Assembly (NCBI RefSeq): GCF_029626155.1
Contig: NZ_JARUBL010000001.1
Coordinates: 5,622,501 to 5,686,500, forward strand
Origin: Solwaraspora sp. WMMD1047
GTDB lineage: Bacteria > Actinomycetota > Actinomycetes > Mycobacteriales > Micromonosporaceae
Length of the DNA stretch: 64,000 nucleotides
Reading direction: 5' to 3'
Made by a program: the position numbers and the translations under genes. This document shows, piece after piece, positions 25,840 through 32,266 of the stretch (position 1 is the stretch's first letter; each line of letters begins with the position of its first letter). The notes under the pieces are model-generated. The model was not told the origin of the DNA, ran no database searches, and saw only the letters and a program-made list of their open reading frames with translations.

Positions 25840-26421
25840 CTAGCGAAGGCTGATCGTCGTCGCCTCGATGACCGCGGCGGCGACGATGATGACGACCGCG
25901 ACCGCGAGCACCCGGACCGAGACCCGGATCGCCCGCAGGTACGTCGTCAGGTAGCCGACCGACTGGTCGCCGGAATCCGCCCGGCCGTAGGTCGAACGGA
26001 GCACTGCGCTGATCGGGTAGAGACCGGCGGTCGCGGCGAGCACCAGTCCGAGGATCTCCAGCGGCGCGTACCACACGATGGAGGCAAACGCCGCCGAGAA
26101 GCCGACGTTCGCGGCCGCGGCGGTAAACGTCGCTCCGATATAGAGCGCGGTGATCCCCCAGCTCAACAGGGTCGATACGCCGCCGGTCAGGACACCGGAG
26201 AAGAACAGCAGCGCGGCACCGAGGTTCCTCAGGAGAAAGAACGAGAGCAGGGCCAGGAAGGACGAATCCGTGCCGGCGTCCTCCGCGCCCGCTCCGGAGG
26301 CCGGGACCGCGTCCATGCTCGCGTGTCCGACGTAGATTCCCGCGGCCAGTATGGCTAGGGACGCCAGGAAGGGAGTAAGCGTAGCCTGCCCAGCGACGCC
26401 CCTAGCCATACTGCGTTCCAT
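25840..26421 (-). CDS. SpoIIM/DUF95-family membrane protein (circular bacteriocin maturation, AS-48C-like)
   Basis: A protein of about 193 residues with four to five transmembrane segments. The central part (FFLLRNLGAALLFFSGVLTG, GVSTLLSWGITALYIG, WYAPLEILGLVLAATAGL) follows the SpoIIM/DUF95 pattern of an N..F.SG.LTGG segment, a glycine-rich loop and a P(h)xxEL-like helix. DUF95 proteins are regular members of circular bacteriocin clusters (for example AS-48C), where they act in maturation. It lies 33 bp downstream of the precursor gene. The second ATG (26421) is preferred because GAGG is 6 nt upstream; the first ATG (26427) touches the GAGG. Its 5' coding part contains a long inverted repeat. 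Confidence 0.78.
   Translation of the reverse strand: MERSMARGVAGQATLTPFLASLAILAAGIYVGHASMDAVPASGAGAEDAGTDSSFLALLSFFLLRNLGAALLFFSGVLTGGVSTLLSWGITALYIGATFTAAAANVGFSAAFASIVWYAPLEILGLVLAATAGLYPISAVLRSTYGRADSGDQSVGYLTTYLRAIRVSVRVLAVAVVIIVAAAVIEATTISLR
26347..26413 (-). repeat. Perfect 14-bp inverted repeat inside the start of the DUF95 gene
   Basis: CAGTATGGCTAGGG (26347-26360) is the exact reverse complement of CCCTAGCCATACTG (26400-26413), separated by 39 bp. In the minus-strand transcript this forms a strong stem-loop just after the start of the second gene of the bacteriocin operon. It could protect the upstream precursor message or dampen downstream expression. Confidence 0.75.
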
Positions 26422-26454
26422 CGTCATCCTCGTGTTCGGACGGGTCGAACCTGC

Positions 26455-26736
26455 CTACGCCACCGCGGCGGCGGAGCCCCAGCGGGCGATGGCCCACCGG
26501 GCGGTCGCGATGACGGTGGCGGCGATGCCGCCCGACAGCAGGCCCATGACGATCGCGAGGGCGATGCCGCCGACCTGAACAGCGTTCACGATCTGCGACG
26601 CGAACGCGGTCGACAGACCGAACATGCCGGCGATGTACATCACGCTGACGCTGGCGAAGAGGAGTCCGGTCAACCCGAGCGCGGCGGCCGTCGCCAGCGC
26701 GCCAGAGCCCCTCGTTGCCTTCAGGCTAGTGTCCAT
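26455..26736 (-). CDS. Putative circular bacteriocin precursor peptide (circularin A/uberolysin-like)
   Basis: A 93-residue, very hydrophobic peptide starting at the ATG at 26736 behind GGAAGGGAAGG. Residues 1-34 form a leader with a basic head and one hydrophobic stretch. The predicted core, I35-A93 (59 residues, within the 58-70 range of the family), begins IAGMFGLSTAFASQIVN, which matches VAGALGVQTAAATTIVN of mature circularin A at 9 of 17 positions, and continues NAVQVGG like NAVSAG of garvicin ML. The core has two arginines (R80, R85), two tryptophans and no acidic residue, and ends in hydrophobic AAAVA, as needed for a saposin-like ring joined through hydrophobic residues. It is first in an operon with DUF95, membrane and ATPase genes. 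The cleavage site is inferred by alignment from memory. Confidence 0.82.
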   Translation of the reverse strand: MDTSLKATRGSGALATAAALGLTGLLFASVSVMYIAGMFGLSTAFASQIVNAVQVGGIALAIVMGLLSGGIAATVIATARWAIARWGSAAAVA

Positions 26737-26810
26737 GCCTTCCCTTCCTTTGTCCGCCGGGCTGGGATGCCCAGATGTGAACATCCTGCTGACCCGGCGG
26801 GAGAAGGGGC

Positions 26811-26822
26811 ACCCCTAGGGGT
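26811..26822. promoter_or_regulatory. Palindromic operator candidate upstream of the bacteriocin precursor gene
   Basis: ACCCCTAGGGGT is a perfect 12-bp palindrome about 75 bp before the precursor ATG. It directly adjoins GGGGCACCCC, so two overlapping dyads are present. No clear -35/-10 pair is visible close by, so an activator-dependent promoter is possible. Confidence 0.4.
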
Positions 26823-26890
26823 AGGCGGTTGCCGCGATTGCGGCGGGCACGGGCAGCAACTATGATCCCGGCCGCCCGATCATGACTATG

Positions 26891-26922
26891 CCCGGCCGCC
26901 CCCCATCAGCGGAGCGGCCGGG
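26891..26922 (-). terminator. Hairpin terminator after the acyl-CoA dehydrogenase gene
   Basis: CCCGGCCGC (26891-26899) and GCGGCCGGG (26914-26922) form a 9-bp GC-only stem with a 14-nt loop, 16 nt past the dehydrogenase stop on the minus strand. There is no U-tract, as is usual in actinobacteria. It separates that gene from the bacteriocin operon. Confidence 0.55.
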
Positions 26923-26937
26923 CGCGGCAGCGACCGG

Positions 26938-28944
26938 TCACCGCTCCGGTCGGGGTACGCGACGGCGGACATCGTCGCTTGTGGACGGGCCGGGCTCCCA
27001 GGCCGCCACCCAGGGCCGGTCGTCGGCCGGCGTGACCACGCCCTCCTCCAGGAAGGCGTACCGGCCGGCGAGGATCCCCTTGGCCGCCCGCACGTCGACC
27101 GAGTCGGTGTTCTCCCACAGGGCGGCGAAGAGCGCCTCGGCGCGTAGCCGGGCCTGCCGGCAGAACAGGTCGGCCAGCTCCACCCCCTCGGGGTGAACGG
27201 ACTTCTCCGCGCGGGCGCGTACGCAGACCGCCGACATCGCGAACAGTTCCGCACCGATGTCCACGATCCGGCCGAGGAACGCCTGCTTGCGCTCCATCTT
27301 TCCCTGCCAGCGGGACATCGCGTAGAAGGTGGAGCGGGCCAGCTTGCGGGAGGCCCGTTCGACGTAGCGCAGGTGGCCGGCGAGGGGGCCGAATTCGGCG
27401 TACCCGCCGGGGTTCTGGCCCCGGCCGACCGCGAGCGTCGGCAGCCACCGGGCGTAGAACGCGCCCGCCTTCGCCCCGGCCCGCGCCTTGCGGCCGAGGT
27501 CGGCGTCCGGGTCGATGATGTCGCCGGCCACCGAGAGGTGGGCATCGACGGCCTCCCGGGCGATCAGCAGGTGCATGATCTCGGTGGAGCCCTCGAAGAT
27601 CCGGTTGATCCGCAGGTCGCGCAGGATCTGCTCCACCTCGACCGGGCGCTCGCCCCGGGCGGCCAGCGAGTCGGCCGTCTCGTAGCCCCGGCCGCCGCGG
27701 ATCTGGACCAGCTCGTCGGCGACCAGCCAGGCCATCTCGCTGGCGTAGAGCTTGACCAGGGCCGCCTCGATCCGGATGTCGTTGCGGTCGTCGTCGGCCA
27801 GCAGGCAACAGAGGTCGAGCATGGTCTCCATGCCGTAGGTGGAGGCCGCGATGAAGGCCAGCTTCTTCGCCACCGCCTCGTGCGCGCCGACCGGCCGGCC
27901 CCACTGGACCCGGTCGGCGGCCCACTGGCGGGCCACGTTGAGCGACCACTTGCCGGCCCCGACGCACATCGCCGGCAGCGAGAGCCGGCCGGTGTTCAGC
28001 GTGGTGAGCGCGATCCGCAGGCCGCGCCCCTCGCCACCGATCACGTTCTCGGCCGGCACCACCACGTCGTGGAACCGGGTGAGGCTGTTCTCCAGCCCGC
28101 GCAGGCCGAGGAAGGCGTTGCGCCGCTCGACGGTGATCCCCGGGGTGTCGGCCTCGACGACGAAGGCGGTGATGCCGCCCTTGCGGTCCTGGCTGGCCGG
28201 CACCCGGGCCATCACCACCAGCAGGCTGGCCACCGTGCCGTTGGTGGCCCAGAGCTTGACGCCGTTGAGCCGGTAGCCGGTGCCGTCCTCGGTGGGCTCG
28301 GCGGTGGTGGCCAGCCGGGCCGGGTCGGAGCCGACGTCCGGCTCGGTCAGCAGAAACGCCGAGACTTCACCCGCGGCGAGCCGGGGCAGGAACTTCCGCT
28401 TCTGCTCCTCGGTGCCGAACATCTTCAACGGCTGCGGCACGCCGATCGACTGGTGCGCCGAGAGCAGCGCGCCGATCGACGGGTTCACCGAACCGGCCAG
28501 CATGAGCGCCCGGCAGTAGTGCAAATTTGACAGTTCCAGTCCGCCGTACTCCTGGTCGATCTTCATGCCGAAGGCGCCGAGCCGGCCGAGGCCCTGAAAA
28601 ACCTCGTCCGGGATCGACGCCTCCCGTTCGATCCGGGCACCGTCCACCTCGGAGCGTACGTACTCGCCGAGCTTGGCCAGGAACTCCTCGGCCCGGGCGG
28701 TCTGCTCGGGGTCGGGGCGCGGCCACGGGTCGATCAGGTCGAGCCGGAACCGACCGAGGAACAGCTCCTTGCCGAAGCTCGGCTTGCCCCACTCGGACTC
28801 CCGGGCCGCCTCGGCGACCTGCCGGGCCTCCCGCTCGGTCACCTGGCCGGCTTCCTTGGGCAGCGGCCCGGCGCCGTCGCTCGCCGGCGGGACGGGTTCG
28901 CGCCGCCCGCCCGCCGCCGCCGTGCTGTTCTCCGTCGTGGTCAT
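26938..28944 (-). CDS. Acyl-CoA dehydrogenase family protein (VLCAD-like, with C-terminal extension)
   Basis: A 668-residue flavoprotein, longer than the common 380-400 residues because of about 75 extra N-terminal and 170 extra C-terminal residues, as in very-long-chain and FadE5-like enzymes. Recognisable parts are FAFLLTEP-like SAFLLTEPDVGSDP, KLWATNGTVAS, QWGRPVGAHEAV and the C-terminal RGGRGYETADSLAARGE and RINRIFEGSTEIMHLLIARE, where the catalytic glutamate of the family lies. It oxidises acyl-CoA in beta-oxidation. GGAGGGGGAACC precedes the ATG at 28944. It seems to be a single-gene unit with paired repeats upstream. Confidence 0.93.
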   Translation of the reverse strand: MTTTENSTAAAGGRREPVPPASDGAGPLPKEAGQVTEREARQVAEAARESEWGKPSFGKELFLGRFRLDLIDPWPRPDPEQTARAEEFLAKLGEYVRSEVDGARIEREASIPDEVFQGLGRLGAFGMKIDQEYGGLELSNLHYCRALMLAGSVNPSIGALLSAHQSIGVPQPLKMFGTEEQKRKFLPRLAAGEVSAFLLTEPDVGSDPARLATTAEPTEDGTGYRLNGVKLWATNGTVASLLVVMARVPASQDRKGGITAFVVEADTPGITVERRNAFLGLRGLENSLTRFHDVVVPAENVIGGEGRGLRIALTTLNTGRLSLPAMCVGAGKWSLNVARQWAADRVQWGRPVGAHEAVAKKLAFIAASTYGMETMLDLCCLLADDDRNDIRIEAALVKLYASEMAWLVADELVQIRGGRGYETADSLAARGERPVEVEQILRDLRINRIFEGSTEIMHLLIAREAVDAHLSVAGDIIDPDADLGRKARAGAKAGAFYARWLPTLAVGRGQNPGGYAEFGPLAGHLRYVERASRKLARSTFYAMSRWQGKMERKQAFLGRIVDIGAELFAMSAVCVRARAEKSVHPEGVELADLFCRQARLRAEALFAALWENTDSVDVRAAKGILAGRYAFLEEGVVTPADDRPWVAAWEPGPSTSDDVRRRVPRPER

Positions 28945-28976
28945 GGTTCCCCCTCCGACCGGGTACGGCTACAACA

Positions 28977-28998
28977 ACGTTACCCCGGGACGTTACCC
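28977..28998. repeat. Paired ACGTTACCC repeats upstream of the acyl-CoA dehydrogenase gene
   Basis: ACGTTACCC occurs at 28977-28985 and 28990-28998 with a 13-bp period. On the minus strand each copy supplies a TAACGT that could be a -10 element. They probably mark a promoter or regulator site about 35-55 bp before the start codon. Confidence 0.45.
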
Positions 28999-29034
28999 AG
29001 CGGTAGGTTTAGCCAACCCGGCCGGCGTGCCCCA

Positions 29035-29523
29035 TTAGTCCTCGGGAACGGAGTCAGTCTCGTCGTCGTCCTCGGCCCAGTTCCGCCGCAGATAGGGCAG
29101 GCCGGCCCAGAAGGAGAGGAACCAGACCGCGGTCACCCCGCTGAGCACGAACGCCAACGGCCGGGGAAGCAGGTAATCCGTGATCAGCAGGACCGAGCTG
29201 ACCATGGCGATCAGCATCAGGGCCAGACCGCCGGAGGCCATCCGGTGGGCGAACCGGACGAGTTCCGGCTTGCGGCCCTGCCGGAACAGCGCCCGGTGGA
29301 ACGCGACCGGCGAGATGATCAGTGCGGTCGCGCCCGCGGCGGCCAGCAGGGCGACCACGTAGATGTCCCGTTGGAACACGGTGGTCTCCGGGAAGCCGCT
29401 GCTGAACGGCAGCGTCAACAGGAACGCGAAGAGGATCTGCACCCCGGTCTGCGCGACCCGCAACTCCTGCAGCAGGTCGGCGAAGTTCCGCTGCCAACGC
29501 TGCTTCTCTGTCTCCCGGTCCAC
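29035..29523 (-). CDS. DUF6328 family membrane protein
   Basis: A protein of about 162 residues with an amphipathic N-terminus containing LLQELRVAQTGVQILFAFLL, which is the DUF6328 signature as I recall it. About four transmembrane helices (30-48, 62-85, 105-125, 130-150) and an acidic C-terminus (AEDDDETDSVPED) follow. The GTG at 29523 is preferred because GGAGG lies 6 nt upstream; the frame is open to a GTG at 29547. It stands alone downstream of the DUF1980 operon on the same strand. Function is unknown. Confidence 0.78.
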   Translation of the reverse strand: MDRETEKQRWQRNFADLLQELRVAQTGVQILFAFLLTLPFSSGFPETTVFQRDIYVVALLAAAGATALIISPVAFHRALFRQGRKPELVRFAHRMASGGLALMLIAMVSSVLLITDYLLPRPLAFVLSGVTAVWFLSFWAGLPYLRRNWAEDDDETDSVPED

Positions 29524-29622
29524 CCATGGCCTCCGAAATCTCTTCACGAGTTTCGGTCACCTTTTCCCTCCGGCCAACTGGGCGAAACGCGAGGTTAACT
29601 CGACGCCCTCCACAGGGGGAGG

Positions 29623-30354
29623 TCACTCGTACTGCTGCTTCGGGGCCTCCACCTGCCGCCAGGACTCCACCGTCAGGTACGGGATCTCGGCCCGGTTGAC
29701 CGGGTCGGTGCCGACCCGGTCGCTGTACCGGCCGGTCACCTCCACCCAGGTGTCCGGCGCCAAGCCGGCCGGCGGGTTGCCGTCCATGCCGACCTTGATC
29801 GGGCGTCCGTCGGCCGCGCAGCAGGAGAGGATCATCCTGGCCAGCAACGGCTCGCCGCCCGGATTGTCGACGATGAACCCGGTGAGCTGGACCCGGCGGT
29901 CCCCGATCGAGACACCCTTGTCAAACAGCGCCCGGGACGCGTAGTCGAGCACGCTGGTGCGGACCGGGTCGCCGTCGGGCAGCGGCGGGTAGTCGGAGAC
30001 CTGCTGGCTCGACAGCGCGGTGCCGGCCTGGCCGGCCGCGTACGACCCGAGAGCCGGCGGGGCGACCAGCAGCAACCCGAGGACGGGCAGGATGAGCAGC
30101 CAACCGACCCGCGGCTCGTGGTGGGCGTGGCCGTGGTCGTCCCCGGCGTCATCCCCGCCGGTGGCCGCGACCGGCCGGCGCCGCAGGTCGTAGAAGAGCG
30201 TCATCACGGCCGCCACCACCAGCAGCAGCCCCGAGGCGATCAGGAACGGCTGCAGGCTCTCCTTGACGTAGCGCAGGTACATGTCGGTGAAGCTGGCCTT
30301 GAGCACGGCACCGCCGAGCAGAAGCAGCACCACACCCTGTGCCTGTCGGTTCAC
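29623..30354 (-). CDS. TIGR03943/DUF1980 family membrane protein (permease partner)
   Basis: A protein of about 243 residues. Two N-terminal transmembrane helices (about 5-22 and 33-52) are followed by a cytoplasmic His/Asp-rich loop (GDDAGDDHGHAHHEPR), a third helix, and a C-terminal DUF1980 domain (about 110-243) with MILSCCAADGRPIKVG and PYLTVESWRQVEAP. The CCAAD motif is typical and may bind metal. The GTG start overlaps the permease stop by one base (TAGTG). These two-gene modules are widespread and may serve transport of a metal or small molecule; the substrate is not established. Confidence 0.82.
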   Translation of the reverse strand: MNRQAQGVVLLLLGGAVLKASFTDMYLRYVKESLQPFLIASGLLLVVAAVMTLFYDLRRRPVAATGGDDAGDDHGHAHHEPRVGWLLILPVLGLLLVAPPALGSYAAGQAGTALSSQQVSDYPPLPDGDPVRTSVLDYASRALFDKGVSIGDRRVQLTGFIVDNPGGEPLLARMILSCCAADGRPIKVGMDGNPPAGLAPDTWVEVTGRYSDRVGTDPVNRAEIPYLTVESWRQVEAPKQQYE

Positions 30355-31391
30355 TACAGGACCACCGCCCCCACTCCGACGGCCGCCAGCACGGCGACCG
30401 CGAACGTCGCCGGGGCGAACCGGGCCGCGAACCGGCGGCCGAACACCCCGGCCTGCATCGAGATCAGCTTGAGGTCGACCATCGGACCGACCACCAGGAA
30501 CGCCAACCGCGAGGTCAGCGAGAACTGCGACAGCGAGGCGGCGACGAAGGCGTCCGCCTCCGAGCAGATCGACAGCAGCACGGCGAGCACCGCGAGCGCC
30601 AGCACCGACAGCACCGGGTTGTCCGCCAGCGTCTGCAGCCACCGCTCCGGGACGAGCACGTTGATGCAGGCCGCGGCCGCCGCGCCGAGGACGAGGAATC
30701 CGCCGGCGTGCACGATGTCGTGGCGGACCGCCCCCCAGAAGGCCCGCCACCGCGACGAGTCGTCGAGCTCCGGGCGGTGCGGCAGCCGGATCCAGTCGGT
30801 GCGGCCGAGCCGCAACCAGAGCCAGCCCATGATCATGGCGACGATCAGGCTGGCCACGCCGCGGGCCAGCACCATCTCCGGATTGTTCGGGAACGCCACC
30901 GCGGTGGCCACCAGCACGATCGGGTTGATCGCCGGGGCGGCCAGCAGGAACGCCAGCGCCGCGGCCGGGGTCACGCCACGGCGGATCAGCGAGCCGGCGA
31001 TCGGCACCGCCCCGCACTCGCAACCGGGCAGCACCACCCCGGCGCAGCTCGCCACCGGCACCGCCAGTGCCGGGTGGCTGGGCAGCGCCTTCGCCCAGAA
31101 CGACCGGGGTACGAAGACCGCGATCACCGCCGACAGCGCCACCCCGAAGACCAGGAACGGGACCGCCTGCACCAGCACCGAGACGAAGACCGTCGTCCAG
31201 GTCTGCAGCCGAGGGCTGGAGATCGCCTCGGCCAGCGGCACCCGGAAGACGACAAGCAGGATGAGCAGCGCGGCCAGTACCTCGACCGAGCCGACCCGGT
31301 CACCGAAGAGCCGCTTCCGCGCCGGGTCCGCCGGCCGCTGCGGGTCGTCGACCCGGTCGGGACGGGACGGTGCCCGGCCGGGTGCGCTCAC
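30354..31391 (-). CDS. Permease of the DUF318/YraQ (UPF0718) family
   Basis: A protein of about 345 residues with eight to ten transmembrane helices in two halves. The family signature SCAGVVLPGCECGAVPIAG carries a CxC pair in a re-entrant region, repeated weakly in the second half (SICSEADAFVAASL). The GTG at 31391 follows GAGGAGG; a TTG further upstream keeps the frame open. It is followed directly by the DUF1980 gene. Related permeases have been linked to arsenic or other metal(loid) export, but no resistance genes adjoin here. Confidence 0.83.
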   Translation of the reverse strand: MSAPGRAPSRPDRVDDPQRPADPARKRLFGDRVGSVEVLAALLILLVVFRVPLAEAISSPRLQTWTTVFVSVLVQAVPFLVFGVALSAVIAVFVPRSFWAKALPSHPALAVPVASCAGVVLPGCECGAVPIAGSLIRRGVTPAAALAFLLAAPAINPIVLVATAVAFPNNPEMVLARGVASLIVAMIMGWLWLRLGRTDWIRLPHRPELDDSSRWRAFWGAVRHDIVHAGGFLVLGAAAAACINVLVPERWLQTLADNPVLSVLALAVLAVLLSICSEADAFVAASLSQFSLTSRLAFLVVGPMVDLKLISMQAGVFGRRFAARFAPATFAVAVLAAVGVGAVVL

Positions 31392-31504
31392 AGCGGTCCT
31401 CCTCAATCATCGGGCGCAACCACCTTAACCCGGGTGTCCGCTACCACATCCCCCTGTCCCACGCGGCCCGGCCGGTGCTAGCGTCGGCGGCACAACTGCA
31501 TATC

Positions 31505-31590
<86 letters not shown>

Positions 31591-31595
31591 GTCGA

Positions 31596-31671
31596 CCTCC
31601 AGCCGCGCCGCAGTCCGGGCCCACCGGACCGCGGCGTGCGTCTTGCCTGGTCCGCTGAAGCGACTGGGAGG
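31596..31671 (+). promoter_or_regulatory. Expression platform candidate of the TPP riboswitch
   Basis: CGCCGC-A-GTCCGG (31606-31618) pairs with CCGGAC-C-GCGGCG (31624-31636) in a 12-bp hairpin with one mismatch and a GCCCA loop, without a U-tract. CCTCC at 31596-31600 is complementary to GGAGG at 31667-31671, the ribosome binding site, so ligand-dependent masking of translation is possible. Confidence 0.5.
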
Positions 31672-31678
31672 CACCACC

Positions 31679-32263
31679 ATGAGTCAACCCACCACCTGGC
31701 GCACCGTCGACGTCGTCGTCGGCTCGGTGATCGCCGTGGCCTTCGGCGTCGTGTTCTGGGCCTGGGGCCTGGTCTGGTCCGCCACCGAGAGCGCGTTCGC
31801 GTTCTTCCCACCCGCACAGGCCGTCATGTACGGCATCTGGCTGCTGCCGGCCGTCCTCGGTGGCCTGATCATCCGCAAGCCGGGCGCGGCGCTCTACTGC
31901 GAGACCGTCGCCGCCGTGGTCTCCGCGCTGCTCGGCAGCCAGTGGGCCGGCACGGTCATCCCGCAGGGCATCGTCCAGGGGCTCGGCGCCGAGCTGGCCT
32001 TCCTCGCCTTCCGCTACCGGTCGTACCGGCTGCCGGTGGCGGTGCTGGCCGGCACGTTGACCGGCCTGGGCGCGGCGTTGTTCGACTTCTTCGTCTGGAA
32101 CCCCGAGTACGCGCTCTGGTCCTACCGGATCCCGTACGCCCTGCTCACCATCGTCAGCGCGGCGGTGCTGGCCGGCGCCGGCGGGTGGGCGCTGACCCGG
32201 GCGTTGGCCCGCACCGGGGTGCTGGACCGGTTCCCGGCCGGTCGCGAACGCGCCGCCATCTGA
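31679..32263 (+). CDS. ykoE: ECF transporter substrate-binding (S) subunit, YkoE family
   Basis: A 194-residue membrane protein with six predicted helices, of the ABC_cobalt/YkoE family (WRTVDVVVGSVIAVAFGVVF at the start, VMYGIWLLPAVLGGLIIRKP, LGSQWAGTVIPQGIVQGLGAE). YkoE binds hydroxymethylpyrimidine or thiamine for uptake. The preceding TPP riboswitch supports a thiamine-related substrate. GGGAGG lies 7 nt before the ATG at 31679. The ATPase gene follows after 3 bp, then the T subunit. Confidence 0.94.
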   Translation: MSQPTTWRTVDVVVGSVIAVAFGVVFWAWGLVWSATESAFAFFPPAQAVMYGIWLLPAVLGGLIIRKPGAALYCETVAAVVSALLGSQWAGTVIPQGIVQGLGAELAFLAFRYRSYRLPVAVLAGTLTGLGAALFDFFVWNPEYALWSYRIPYALLTIVSAAVLAGAGGWALTRALARTGVLDRFPAGRERAAI

Positions 32264-32266
32264 TCC

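Noticed and set aside
23877-25853. 658-residue plus-strand frame across the bacteriocin membrane protein genes
   Set aside because: It is Arg/Gly/Gln-rich antisense of hydrophobic minus-strand genes, with no motifs.
25840-26421. Reading the DUF95 gene as a sporulation (SpoIIM) gene
   Set aside because: Actinobacteria of this type do not use the endospore engulfment machinery, and the neighbours are peptide maturation genes; DUF95 proteins are regular parts of circular bacteriocin operons.
26455-26736. Interpreting the 93-residue peptide as an ordinary two-helix membrane protein or holin
   Set aside because: The N-terminal motif alignment with circularin A and the DUF95/ATPase context fit better, and holin neighbours (lysin, phage genes) are absent. 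It remains the main alternative.
30354-31391. Zur or arsenic regulation of the permease pair
   Set aside because: No Zur-like box or arsR-type gene was found near 31391-31480, so a metal role stays open.
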